Positions 1-8,400 of a stretch of DNA of 18,304 nt are shown in pieces (the first letter of the stretch is position 1; each line of letters begins with the position of its first letter). The translations under genes and the position numbers were made by a program. The notes below the pieces were generated by a model that saw only the letters and a program-made list of their open reading frames with translations, did not search any database and was not told where the DNA came from. The stretch is taken from NCBI GenBank assembly GCA_964622375.1, contig CAZUQA010000063.1:1-18304 (forward strand), read 5' to 3'. This DNA is from CAZUQA01 sp964622375 (GTDB lineage: Bacteria; Bacillota_I; Bacilli_A; Erysipelotrichales; Erysipelotrichaceae).

Positions 1-1
1 A

Positions 2-997
2 TCCATCGGTGACCCCAAGCCAAGCATGTTAGTGGGAAGTCAGAAAAAGCTCAGTTATACCATTTCTCCATTAAAAGCCATCAATAAGAACGTAACCTGG
101 AAAAGCAGCAATGAAGCCATTGCCACTGTTTCCCCTACCGGGGTTGTCAGTGCTAAAAAAGTCGGTGAGGTAATAATTACCGTAACCACCGAAGATGGTG
201 AGTTTGTTGCTGAAAGCTGCGTCAAAGTAATTGAAAAGGACGCTCATGTGCACCATTATAACGATTTAGGTTATTGTCGCATCTGCAAAGCGGAATTCCC
301 TCTAATCATCATACCGCTAAACGAAGCTCTCACCTACTATGTAATAAATGATAATGTTCATTTAAGAAAAAGACCTTACGCCCCTGAGGCTTCTGTTGGC
401 TTTATCAGTAAGAAAAGCCAGGTCGAAATCGTCCTCTACGGCATTAATGCCAGTGGTGAAATGTGGGGTAAAACTAAAAGCGGAGAATGGCTGGCTTTAT
501 CCAACCTCAGTTTGACCTATAACACCAGCAGTATTGAAGACATTTTCTGGAACTGGCCTAGCGCACCAGCCGATGATTGGGTTTATTACAAAGATTACGA
601 TGCTTTGTCTATCGATGCCGAAGGCCGGATAACTGCCGCCTCTGACGGTCGCATCGTTGCTGTGCATCGCAAGCCGATTATAACCTCCGGCAATGCTTCC
701 AAACTAAAAGGTTGCGATGAGTGCCCGGTAATTGAACCTTGCGGCAACTACATAATAGTCGCCCATTACAATACCAGCAAAACCAAGATCGTCGCTTACT
801 CGAAATACTGTTTCCCCGCTTTCAGTGAGATTCCACGCGGCATCATCCAAGGCCGGGAAATCAAGCAAGGCGAACATCTTGGCACTATCGGTTACCGGGG
901 TGAAACCCTCAGCAACTTCTTCCACTTCCAAATCGGCAAAGCCTTATACTTCTACAAACTGGAAGAATTGTCAGATCCTCGCTTGTTGTTGCCATAA
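2..997 (+). CDS. Surface protein fragment: BIG2 Ig-like domain, SH3-like segment and degenerate M23/LytM-like domain (5' end missing)
   Basis: The frame is open to the left edge, so this is the C-terminal part of a longer protein; the ATG at 26 lies inside the Ig-like domain and is not a credible start. Numbering from that ATG: residues 1-70 match a BIG2 domain (VTWKSSN, then IATVSPTGVVSA, then GEVIITVTT). A short His/Cys segment (HHYNDLGYCRICKAEF) follows. Residues about 105-165 look like a bacterial SH3 domain (VHLRKRP ... GEWLAL). Residues about 183-320 resemble an M23 peptidase barrel (ASDGRIVAV, GNYIIVAHYN, IKQGEHLGTIGY, FFHFQIG), but most zinc and catalytic residues are absent. Extra cysteines (GCDECPVIEPC) sit in that domain. 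BIG2 and SH3 domains are usual in exported cell-wall proteins, so an envelope location is inferred. The role is unknown; a binding rather than hydrolytic function seems likely. Confidence 0.75.
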   Translation, partial: SIGDPKPSMLVGSQKKLSYTISPLKAINKNVTWKSSNEAIATVSPTGVVSAKKVGEVIITVTTEDGEFVAESCVKVIEKDAHVHHYNDLGYCRICKAEFPLIIIPLNEALTYYVINDNVHLRKRPYAPEASVGFISKKSQVEIVLYGINASGEMWGKTKSGEWLALSNLSLTYNTSSIEDIFWNWPSAPADDWVYYKDYDALSIDAEGRITAASDGRIVAVHRKPIITSGNASKLKGCDECPVIEPCGNYIIVAHYNTSKTKIVAYSKYCFPAFSEIPRGIIQGREIKQGEHLGTIGYRGETLSNFFHFQIGKALYFYKLEELSDPRLLLP

Positions 998-1015
998 AAC
1001 CCTAATTATTTAAAT

Positions 1016-1055
1016 AAAAAACGGTGTCAAGTTCTTAGAAACACCGTTTTATTTT
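1016..1055. terminator. Bidirectional Rho-independent terminator
   Basis: A perfect 10-bp stem (AAAACGGTGT at 1018-1027, ACACCGTTTT at 1041-1050) encloses a 13-nt loop. On the plus strand it is followed by ATTTTTAG, and on the minus strand by a T-rich run. It sits between two convergent genes ending at 997 and 1055, so it can stop transcription from both sides. Confidence 0.85.
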
Positions 1056-2113
1056 TAGTCTAAAGTACTGAACATTAGCACTTCTGACAAATCGTTCCAG
1101 AAGATATAACTGAGCCAAACCGGAATTCCCCATTGATCTCTTAACTGCCTTCTTTCAATCATATACTCATTAATCGGTCCAATATAATCTTCATTTTCGC
1201 TACCGATAAAGTCCAACAATTGCCCTTCCGACAAGGTATCTGGTGCTAAAACATTAGCTAAAGCGATAAATGTCGGTAAAACTGTCGGGTCTTTAGCTTC
1301 GCTTTTGTCATTTAGGGCGCTAACAAACTCTATTTTGAAATTGAGGTCGGCCAAATTAGCAACAGTATCCTGTTTAGCTCCGGCTCTTAATTCAATTTCC
1401 ATCTTGGTCTTTTCTGCAATCTGCGCCGTTAAAACTTCGCTGTACAAATAGGTCCAAAGGCTACATTGCCACTTTTCCAAAGTTGTCCCGATTTTTCTGA
1501 GATTAGTAAAGAGCGCTTTGTCGTTGAGACTCAATTGTCCACACAGTAACAACTTCCCCTGTAAATTACTGGAAACTTGTTGCATGAAATAATTACCCTC
1601 ACCTTCATAGTTGCCGTTTTCTTTATAGGAGATCACTATACTCTCGGCTGTTGTGTCTTTCTCATCAAAATACCAGCGATTAATAACATAATCATAATCA
1701 TCAGGTAAGTAATCAACATCTTTAGCTAAGAAATAATTCTCTAAATATTCGACGGATACTTTCTCTTTACTGATTTCATTGAAAAGTTCCGCTAAAAAAG
1801 CGAGATTCACATTATCAGGCAACGCATTATTAAACTCATAAGTAAAGTAGCAGTTGATATAGAAATAATTTTTTGTCACATCAATGTTGACATAAATATC
1901 ATTCTCACCAACATAACTGATACGAAAGCGATGATTACTTGCCGTTACACTCAATTCACTCTCACTATCTTTTTTCAAACTTTCGTTGATTTTTTCCTGA
2001 TAAGCCAGAAAGAAACTCCGACCATCATACTCTTTAGCAACCTTGTCTTTTTTACCACAAGCCATTAATAAAACGGTAGCTAACAAACAACAAATTATCC
2101 TTTTTATCTTCAT
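1055..2113 (-). CDS. Predicted lipoprotein of unknown function
   Basis: The 352-residue product starts with a basic N-terminus (MKIKR), a hydrophobic stretch (residues 6-18) and a lipobox ending at Cys19 (LLMAC, followed by GKKDK). This is a typical type II signal peptide, although Met at position -2 is a less common choice. The mature protein should be tethered to the outer face of the membrane. The rest is rich in aromatic and acidic residues, with alternating strands such as FRISYVGENDIYVNIDV. I recognise no domain in it. The ATG start has a good AAGGTGA ribosome binding site 6-7 nt upstream. The gene diverges from the kinase gene across 210 bp and converges with the surface-protein gene at a shared terminator. 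A link to the kinase is possible from position only. Confidence 0.75.
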   Translation of the reverse strand: MKIKRIICCLLATVLLMACGKKDKVAKEYDGRSFFLAYQEKINESLKKDSESELSVTASNHRFRISYVGENDIYVNIDVTKNYFYINCYFTYEFNNALPDNVNLAFLAELFNEISKEKVSVEYLENYFLAKDVDYLPDDYDYVINRWYFDEKDTTAESIVISYKENGNYEGEGNYFMQQVSSNLQGKLLLCGQLSLNDKALFTNLRKIGTTLEKWQCSLWTYLYSEVLTAQIAEKTKMEIELRAGAKQDTVANLADLNFKIEFVSALNDKSEAKDPTVLPTFIALANVLAPDTLSEGQLLDFIGSENEDYIGPINEYMIERRQLRDQWGIPVWLSYIFWNDLSEVLMFSTLD

Positions 2114-2132
2114 ATTAATTCACCTTATTAAT

Positions 2133-2141
2133 AGTATAGCA
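2133..2141 (-). promoter_or_regulatory. Possible extended -10 promoter for the lipoprotein gene
   Basis: The minus strand reads TGCTATACT, an extended -10 (TGn plus a TATAAT-like hexamer). I see no good -35 at normal spacing. The inferred transcript would start almost at the ribosome binding site, giving a very short leader, so this is a tentative call. Confidence 0.4.
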
Positions 2142-2212
2142 TATTTTCCTCTTCCCTTATTATCTTCAATAATTACCGGAAATTAGTTGGTGAGTTTTGC
2201 CAATAGTTAAAG

Positions 2213-2241
2213 TTGCCACACCCTGAGCCACAGGGTATAAT
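2213..2241 (+). promoter_or_regulatory. Sigma-A-type promoter of the kinase gene, with a palindrome in its spacer
   Basis: TTGCCA (2213-2218) and TATAAT (2236-2241) are separated by exactly 17 nt, a near-consensus vegetative promoter. Transcription would start near 2248, leaving a leader of about 75 nt before the ATG at 2324. The spacer holds an inverted repeat, ACCCTG (2220-2225) and CAGGGT (2231-2236), separated by 5 nt and touching the first base of the -10. It could be a repressor site. Confidence 0.75.
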
Positions 2242-2323
2242 TAGTACAAGCTAAAAAAGTGATTGCCAGAAACTTACTAAACAAAACTGACTTCTGAATT
2301 CGCTAAGAATATAGGGTAAGCTA

Positions 2324-4534
2324 ATGAGTATTGATGAAAAACTAAATGTCTGGCCGGAGTGGCAACTAAAGAAAAAAATTGGTGAAGGTTCCTTTGGCAA
2401 GGTTTTTATGGCGGTGCGCCAAGAACACAGTGTCCAATCCTATGCCGCTATCAAGGTAATCAGCATTCCGCAAAATGAAGCGGAAATCGATTCAGTTCGT
2501 TCGGAGATGCTGGATGTCAACAGCACGCGAACTTATTTTGAAACTATTATGCTGGATTTTATCAATGAAATTAAGTTGTTGGATCAACTCAAAGGAACGG
2601 CTAATGTCGTAAGCATCGAAGATTACAAAGTAGTAGAAAAAAGTGAAGGTATCGGCTGGGATATCTATATTCGCATGGAGCTATTGACCTCGATCAATGA
2701 CCACTTTACTAATAGAGCAATTAGTGAAGCGGAAGTGATAAAACTCGGTGAAGATATCTGTGGTGCTCTTGAGCTTTGCTCGCGCAAGAACATCATCCAT
2801 CGCGATATTAAACCGGAAAACATCTTTATCTCGGACTTTGGCGATTTTAAAGTCGGTGATTTTGGCATAGCCAGAGAATTGGAAAAAACCACTAGCGCTT
2901 TATCAGCCAAAGGAACCTACAACTATATGGCTCCGGAAATACTGAGCGCACGCCAGTATGATGCTTCGGTAGACACTTATTCCTTAGGTTTGGTTTTATA
3001 CAAATTACTCAACAACAATCGCTTACCTTTTATCGACCCCCAAGCTCCCATCGTTCAATATCACGATAGAACGCAAGCGGTAAATCGGCGTTTAAGCGGT
3101 GAAGCATTACCGGCACCGATTAATGCCAGCCCGGCGCTGACTAAAATCATTCTAAAAGCCTGTGCTTTTGATCCTCAGCAACGTTACAGCAGTGCCAGCG
3201 AGATGAAAAAAGCCTTAAGAGCTTTAAGTCCGGAAGCCAGCATTTCAACCACCGTCGCCTTAGATCGCAATACCCCGTCGCCTGCGGCTGATTTGCCAAG
3301 GCCGGATTGTGAAATCTCTTTTTCGCAAGAAAAAGATGATAGTTCTATACAAGCGACAATGCTGATTGAAGATGATAAGACTCTGGTCCAAAATGCCACG
3401 TTTGTCGCTTTGCCAGAGTCAAATAATTCCTTGGCTACTAAACCCAACAAAAAGAAGCGACTCTACCTTTTACTGATTGGTGGCGTTGCTGCCCTACTGG
3501 CAATATCCCTATTTACTTTCTTTATCATCTCCGCTTCCCCCAAAAACTTGGCTCGCCGTTTATGTAAGTACTTTCAAGAAAACAACTCAGCTGCTTTGTA
3601 TGACTACATCGGCTTTCCCGAAAGCCCTTATGTCAGTAAAGATAGATTCAATGTAAGCCAAACCCAATACGGCAACAATGAAAAGGTTTACGCTTGCAAC
3701 ACCTATCAAGAGAGTGCGACAATTTTTACTATTTCCGTCGATTACGGTAGCAGTACCGGTTCTTATAGACTAGAGAAAATTGCTAATTCCTGGAAACTAT
3801 CGCCGGCTCGCTTTATCCTTGATCGAGCTTATGTTAGTGTACCAAAATACATCAACGACCTAAAAGTTGATGGTGCAACTATTAAAAAAGAGATTTCCTT
3901 AGACACGGCTAGCGAAAACATCTATCTGCTTTATGGCATCATGTACTCTGACTATCCCGCTCAGGTTAGCGGTGATATTATTGAACCCTGTCCCTTTGTC
4001 ATCAATTATGCCAAAGCCTATGAACCCGGCTTATTTGTTCTGCCGGAAGAGTTGCTGACTTTTACAGACAGCTTTAGGTTTCAACAAAAAGCAACTTTGG
4101 ATAAACTCGCTATGGAAGTAGCCGAAGTCTTTTATCAAGCTTCCTTTGCTGATAAAGATGCCAGTGGTTTAAAACCTTATCTGGCCAGCGACGCTACGGC
4201 TGACCTTGCAGCTTTACAACAAGTGCTTAGCGCTAAAAAATCTTGGTTGATAAACCGTCACAAAGAAAGCAACGCCCACTTGTTCAAAGAAGGCATCAAG
4301 TTCAGTAAAATCACGCTTTTATCGACAAATTCAAGTTATAACTTAAAACCCGATGATCCCGGTTTCGGTGTCAAGTACACCAACAATGTCGCTCGGCTTA
4401 TCATGGAAATCAGGGTCGACTTCACAGTTATTAAGAATGCCAAAATGTCAATTAACGATGTCATCGCTCTTGACTTCAAATACAACAACGAACATTGGTA
4501 TCTGGTGGGTATCGACTTATTGGAAAATCGCTAG
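2324..4534 (+). CDS. Transmembrane Ser/Thr protein kinase with a non-PASTA extracellular sensor region
   Basis: The 736-residue product begins with a complete Hanks-type kinase domain (about 14-300). It has the glycine loop GEGSFG (20-25), ATP lysine K44, alpha-C glutamate E82 (NEIKLL), the catalytic loop HRDIKPEN (159-166), DFG (179-181) and APE (203-205), so it should be active. A stretch of about 35 residues rich in charged residues lies between K44 and E82. A Thr-rich linker (about 305-365) leads to a basic NKKKR stop and one membrane helix (about 380-403), placing 404-736 outside the cell. That half has no PASTA repeats. Its layout (a short helix pair, then strands, YVSVPKYINDLKVDG, and a C-terminal NTF2-like stretch ending DFKYNNEHWYLVGI) resembles the extracellular modules of TcaA/YvbJ-type proteins; this is my inference. 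The ribosome binding site is modest (AGGG, 7 nt before ATG). No phosphatase or substrate gene is adjacent. Confidence 0.9.
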   Translation: MSIDEKLNVWPEWQLKKKIGEGSFGKVFMAVRQEHSVQSYAAIKVISIPQNEAEIDSVRSEMLDVNSTRTYFETIMLDFINEIKLLDQLKGTANVVSIEDYKVVEKSEGIGWDIYIRMELLTSINDHFTNRAISEAEVIKLGEDICGALELCSRKNIIHRDIKPENIFISDFGDFKVGDFGIARELEKTTSALSAKGTYNYMAPEILSARQYDASVDTYSLGLVLYKLLNNNRLPFIDPQAPIVQYHDRTQAVNRRLSGEALPAPINASPALTKIILKACAFDPQQRYSSASEMKKALRALSPEASISTTVALDRNTPSPAADLPRPDCEISFSQEKDDSSIQATMLIEDDKTLVQNATFVALPESNNSLATKPNKKKRLYLLLIGGVAALLAISLFTFFIISASPKNLARRLCKYFQENNSAALYDYIGFPESPYVSKDRFNVSQTQYGNNEKVYACNTYQESATIFTISVDYGSSTGSYRLEKIANSWKLSPARFILDRAYVSVPKYINDLKVDGATIKKEISLDTASENIYLLYGIMYSDYPAQVSGDIIEPCPFVINYAKAYEPGLFVLPEELLTFTDSFRFQQKATLDKLAMEVAEVFYQASFADKDASGLKPYLASDATADLAALQQVLSAKKSWLINRHKESNAHLFKEGIKFSKITLLSTNSSYNLKPDDPGFGVKYTNNVARLIMEIRVDFTVIKNAKMSINDVIALDFKYNNEHWYLVGIDLLENR

Positions 4535-4561
4535 TTTCTTTCTATTTTTTCACTTTCTTTG

Positions 4562-4598
4562 GCTTACTAAAAACTTGCTATAGCGGTAAGCTTTTTTT
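4562..4598 (+). terminator. Rho-independent terminator after the kinase gene
   Basis: GCTTAC (4562-4567) pairs with GTAAGC (4586-4591), with a small GCTATAGC self-pairing in the loop, and is followed directly by seven T residues (4592-4598). It works only in the plus direction. I see no matching terminator for the convergent glgA, whose stop lies at 4664. Confidence 0.75.
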
Positions 4599-4663
4599 AT
4601 ATCAACACTGTTGTTAACTGATTACTCTAGCGATTTTCCCAGGAATACCTTCAGGCTGATTCC

Positions 4664-6100
4664 CTATTTTTCTAAGAGCATGTCATATAACTGCAGGTAT
4701 AAGGCGGTTGAACTTTCCCAAGAGAAGTTCTCTTGCATCGCATTTTGTATCATCATTTGGTAATCATCATTTTGTTGGTAGTAAACATCGATAGCCATAT
4801 TCAACAGCTGAATAAACTCATCACTGTTGTAGTTCGCAAAAGAGAAACCACAACCCTCTTTAGTAAAGACATTGTAAGGTTTAACCGTGTCTTTTAGTCC
4901 TCCGGTTTCTCGCACCAAGGGCAGAGTGCCATAGCGCATGGCTATCTGTTGTGAAATGCCACAGGGCTCAAATAAGGAAGGCATCAAAAATAAGTCCGCC
5001 CCGGCGTATATCAAGTGAGCTAACTCTTCGTTGTAGCCGCAGTAGTAAACCGCTCGCCGGCGATAATCGTGTTCCATCTTTTTGAACTGGCTTTCCGGAT
5101 AGCTTTCGCCGCTACCCAAAACAACCAGCTGCACATCATTAGCCATAATTTTCTGCATCTTGTCGATCATGAGATAAACACCTTTTTGCCAAGTTAAGCG
5201 GGAAACCATGGCTAACAACATTACTTCATCATTCACTCTTAAGCCCAACTTCTGCTGTAGCGCTTTTTTATTAGCTGATTTCCCTTCCTGATAGTCACTG
5301 ACAGTATAGTGGTGCTTTAAGTGGCTATCCGTAGCCGGATTCCACAATTCTTCATCGATGCCGTTGACAATACCCCAAAGATCATGACGCCGCAAGTCCA
5401 GTATTCTTTGTAGCCTTTCCCCAAATTCCGCGGTTAAGATCTCCTGAGCATAACTTGGGGAAACGGTTGTGATTTTATCCGCATAGACAATGCCGGCTTT
5501 CATGAAGTTAAGGCAAGCATCAAATTCCAATTGTTGGTAATAGGGTTGGGGATTGACACCAAAACAGCTACCTAAAAGTTCCATGGGAAACACGCCTTGA
5601 TAAGCTAAGTTATGGATTGTATAAACATACTTCATTTTTTGATACTTAGCCGGGTATTGGGTCTTGCCTAAAAATGGTATTAAACCGCTGTGCCAATCAT
5701 GACAGTGGATAATCTGCGGTTTAAAATCACAATGTTGCAGTAAATCTAGCGCCGCTCTTTGGAAGAAGGCAAAACGTTCCCCATCATCGGGATAACCGTA
5801 TAAGCCATGACGTTCGAAGTAAGCCTGATGTTGAATAAAGTAGAATATTACTCCGGCTTCATCATAACGATAGACATTAGCCACGGTAGCCAAATTGCCA
5901 TAGCTAAGCGGATAACTGCATTCAAAACTCAGGTCAGCAAAATACTTGGCAGAAACATTGCTATACAAAGGTAAAACCACCCTAACATCTACTTTATTTT
6001 TATTTAGTTCTTTGGTTAAGGCACCGATGACATCAGCCAAACCCCCGGATTTGACAAAAGGCAGGCTTTCGCCGGCGACAAACAATAGACGTTTTTTCAA
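4664..6100 (-). CDS. glgA: Glycogen synthase (ADP-glucose type, GT5)
   Basis: The enzyme transfers glucose from ADP-glucose to the growing alpha-1,4-glucan in the cytoplasm. The 478-residue length is normal for the family. The N-terminus carries the ADP-glucose-binding KSGGLADV motif (17-24) after the first strand (RLLFVAGES), followed by HCHDWHSGLIPF and YTIHNLAYQG. The C-terminal Rossmann half holds the signature EPCGISQQIAMRYGT, with E378 expected at the active site, and then RETGGLKDTV. The start is TTG at 6100, one base after the glgD stop; AAAGGA lies about 11 nt upstream and the N-terminus matches the family at this codon. Translation is probably coupled to glgD. It is the last gene of glgC-glgD-glgA. 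No branching enzyme or phosphorylase gene follows. Confidence 0.95.
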   Translation of the reverse strand: MKKRLLFVAGESLPFVKSGGLADVIGALTKELNKNKVDVRVVLPLYSNVSAKYFADLSFECSYPLSYGNLATVANVYRYDEAGVIFYFIQHQAYFERHGLYGYPDDGERFAFFQRAALDLLQHCDFKPQIIHCHDWHSGLIPFLGKTQYPAKYQKMKYVYTIHNLAYQGVFPMELLGSCFGVNPQPYYQQLEFDACLNFMKAGIVYADKITTVSPSYAQEILTAEFGERLQRILDLRRHDLWGIVNGIDEELWNPATDSHLKHHYTVSDYQEGKSANKKALQQKLGLRVNDEVMLLAMVSRLTWQKGVYLMIDKMQKIMANDVQLVVLGSGESYPESQFKKMEHDYRRRAVYYCGYNEELAHLIYAGADLFLMPSLFEPCGISQQIAMRYGTLPLVRETGGLKDTVKPYNVFTKEGCGFSFANYNSDEFIQLLNMAIDVYYQQNDDYQMMIQNAMQENFSWESSTALYLQLYDMLLEK

Positions 6101-6101
6101 A

Positions 6102-7211
6102 TCAAATTAAGTCCTTTCTTTTGATATAAAGAATGTTGTTAGCACTACCGCCTAGATCTTTGACATTTTCCAAGCGCGCTTTCTTATCAATAACAGCATA
6201 AGAAACATGAACATCCTTGCCAATGTAACTACCCGGCAAAACCACACAATCCTTGACTACCGCCCCGGTTTCCACTTTAACCTGACGACCGATAATGCTG
6301 TTTTCTACCGTGCCGCGAATAACCGTGCCGTTAGCTACTATCGATTGTTTAACAACAGCACTAGAAGCATAGTAAGCCGGTGCGGTATCATTGGTCCGGG
6401 TATAAATCGGCCAGTCTTTGTGAAACAATTCTTTAGCGGTATCATAGTCTTTCAAAATCATGTTTACCTGATAGTAATCAGCTAAACTACAGATGAAATG
6501 GCAGTCTTTCTTGTAGCGATAAGCCAAGACTTTCAGGTGCTCCAAATTGTCCGCAATTATATCTTTCAACCAGTAAACCCGGCTGATGTTTGGTGCCTGC
6601 TTAATTAGTGAAACAAAGAGTTCTTTCTTCATTACATAAGCTTCTAAAGAAACATCACGATTCTTATTTCGCGCATCGTTGATGGTTCGCCGGACTACCC
6701 GCTGCTGCTCATCAACTTGTAAGGTATCGCACAACAGATAGTGTTCTTTAGCATCGCTGACATTTTTATAAACTATGGTAATATCAGCTTGTTGGGCTTG
6801 ATGAAACTCCCATACTTTACGAAAATCCAAGGGATAGACAATAAAACTGGGGGCAATCACCACATATTCGGCATTACTTTCCTCAATAGCCTCTAAATTG
6901 TAAAGAAAAGCGTTGATATCATGATTATAGATATCCAAGTCTAAAGGATTTTTCGTCAACAGTTGCAGTCTTCCGGTTTTGGAGTTGATGTTATACTGTT
7001 GGGCGCTGGCTAAATGCTCAATCAGTGAGCGCGTTTCGCCATTCATGTAAACTTGAATGTGTTCAATCCCGGAATTAGTCATATTGGATATCATGATATC
7101 GATCAAGCGATAGCGTCCGAGAAAAGAAAACGCGGCCAGCGGCCGATGATTGTCCATGCCCCGTACTTTGACATTTTTACCTTCAAAATTGATTATTCCC
7201 AGTGCTCGCAT
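6102..7211 (-). CDS. glgD: GlgD, regulatory/non-catalytic ADP-glucose pyrophosphorylase subunit
   Basis: The protein has the GlgC fold: an N-terminal nucleotidyltransferase domain (about 1-240) and a C-terminal left-handed beta-helix with hexapeptide turns (VVKQSIVANGTVIRG, VVLPGSYIG; about 280-345). It lacks the glycine- and arginine-rich nucleotide loop of GlgC: the N-terminus reads INFEGKNVKVRG where GlgC has ILAGGRGTRL. Firmicute GlgD is known to form a heterotetramer with GlgC and to raise its activity while having little or none itself. Its length of 369 is normal. The ATG at 7211 has AAAGGG 7 nt upstream, and there is only 1 nt between the glgC stop and this start. It is co-transcribed with glgC and glgA. 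Confidence 0.93.
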   Translation of the reverse strand: MRALGIINFEGKNVKVRGMDNHRPLAAFSFLGRYRLIDIMISNMTNSGIEHIQVYMNGETRSLIEHLASAQQYNINSKTGRLQLLTKNPLDLDIYNHDINAFLYNLEAIEESNAEYVVIAPSFIVYPLDFRKVWEFHQAQQADITIVYKNVSDAKEHYLLCDTLQVDEQQRVVRRTINDARNKNRDVSLEAYVMKKELFVSLIKQAPNISRVYWLKDIIADNLEHLKVLAYRYKKDCHFICSLADYYQVNMILKDYDTAKELFHKDWPIYTRTNDTAPAYYASSAVVKQSIVANGTVIRGTVENSIIGRQVKVETGAVVKDCVVLPGSYIGKDVHVSYAVIDKKARLENVKDLGGSANNILYIKRKDLI

Positions 7212-7212
7212 A

Positions 7213-8361
7213 CTAGTGCCCTTTCTCTGCTTTCTTTAATTTGCGGCTGACAATCAATTCGATTTCCTGAGAGTCCGGGCTACCTAAAACCAAATTATCC
7301 GGAACGTTGACCCCGGCATCGACGATCACCCGATAAAGTCGGCTGTTTTTGCCAATCACGACATTAGGCAAAATAACCGAATCCTTGATTATCGCTCCTT
7401 CTTTGACGATGACATCGGTGAAGACCACCGAATTTTCTATTTTGCCGTCGATCACACAACCTTGATTGATCATCGAATTTTTCACTTCGGCATGTTGTAA
7501 TAAATACTGTGCAGTCGTCGCTACATCTTCCGTGAAAATTTTCCAGCCTTTGTCATCAATCTTCAATTTTGGCTTGTCACCAAGCAGGTCCATATTTGCT
7601 TCCCACAGACTATCCAGAGTGCCAACATCTTTCCAATAACCGCCAAAACGATGAACAAACAAACGTTTTCCCTCATTCAGCATCGTCGGTATGACATCTT
7701 TGCCAAAATCATGCGAAGATTGGTTGTTTTTTTCATCCTGTGACAAATAGCGTTTCAAATCGCGGTAGTTGAAGATGTAGACCCCCATCGAAGCCAAATT
7801 ACTGCGAGGATTCTCTGGTTTCTCTTCAAATTCTATTATCTGATCATTTTCGTTACAGTTCATGATGCCAAAACGACTGGCTTCTTTTATTGGTACTTCC
7901 AAAACCGCAATAGTAACATCGGCATTGTGCTTCTTATGGTCAGCCAACATCCAGGAGTAATCCATCTTGTAGATATGATCGCCGGATAGTATCAATACAT
8001 ATTCCGGCTCAAATTGTTCACAGAAATCTAAGTTCTGGGTTACGGCATCAGCCGTGCCGCGATACAAACCAAAACCGGCTTCCTTTTCTCGCGGCGGTAA
8101 GACATAGATACCGCTGTTTTTTGCGTCTAAGCCCCAACGGGAATCCTGAGCGACATAAGAGTTTAACAGCACCGATTCATACTGGGTTAAAACCCCGACT
8201 ACTTGAATGCCGGAATTAGCACAGTTGCTCAAAGGGAAATCGATAATGCGATATTTCCCACCAAAAAATACAGCCGGTTTAGCCACCTTATGCGTCAGAT
8301 CTTCCAGCCTGGTTCCCCGACCCCCGGCCAAAATCATGGCTATCATATTATTTCCTACCAA
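7213..8361 (-). CDS. glgC: Glucose-1-phosphate adenylyltransferase (ADP-glucose pyrophosphorylase), catalytic subunit
   Basis: It makes ADP-glucose from ATP and glucose-1-phosphate, the committed step of bacterial glycogen synthesis. Motifs seen are the nucleotide loop ILAGGRGTRL (10-19), the region KPAVFFGGKYRIIDFPLSNC, the catalytic-site GDHIYKMDYSWM, EFEEKPENP and WKDVGTLDSLWEAN. A C-terminal left-handed beta-helix carries hexapeptides (VVFTDVIVKEGAIIKDSVILP). The 382-residue length is normal. The start is TTG at 8361, fixed by a very strong AAGGAGGTG 5 nt upstream; the ATG five codons in lies too far from that site, although a weak AGGA precedes it. It is first gene of the glg operon and has its own promoter (see 8401-8409). 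Confidence 0.96.
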   Translation of the reverse strand: MVGNNMIAMILAGGRGTRLEDLTHKVAKPAVFFGGKYRIIDFPLSNCANSGIQVVGVLTQYESVLLNSYVAQDSRWGLDAKNSGIYVLPPREKEAGFGLYRGTADAVTQNLDFCEQFEPEYVLILSGDHIYKMDYSWMLADHKKHNADVTIAVLEVPIKEASRFGIMNCNENDQIIEFEEKPENPRSNLASMGVYIFNYRDLKRYLSQDEKNNQSSHDFGKDVIPTMLNEGKRLFVHRFGGYWKDVGTLDSLWEANMDLLGDKPKLKIDDKGWKIFTEDVATTAQYLLQHAEVKNSMINQGCVIDGKIENSVVFTDVIVKEGAIIKDSVILPNVVIGKNSRLYRVIVDAGVNVPDNLVLGSPDSQEIELIVSRKLKKAEKGH

Positions 8362-8366
8362 GTGAC

Positions 8367-8375
8367 CACCTCCTT
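8367..8375 (-). promoter_or_regulatory. Strong ribosome binding site that fixes the glgC TTG start
   Basis: On the minus strand AAGGAGGTG is followed by GTCAC and then TTG. This near-perfect Shine-Dalgarno match at normal distance supports TTG at 8361 rather than the ATG at 8346. Confidence 0.85.
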
Positions 8376-8400
8376 AGAAAAGCTGTGGTTTTCTACGAAA

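Noticed and set aside
4600..4663. Terminator for glgA in the convergent gap
   Set aside because: Only short stems (for example CAAC/GTTG) without a T run on the minus strand were found.
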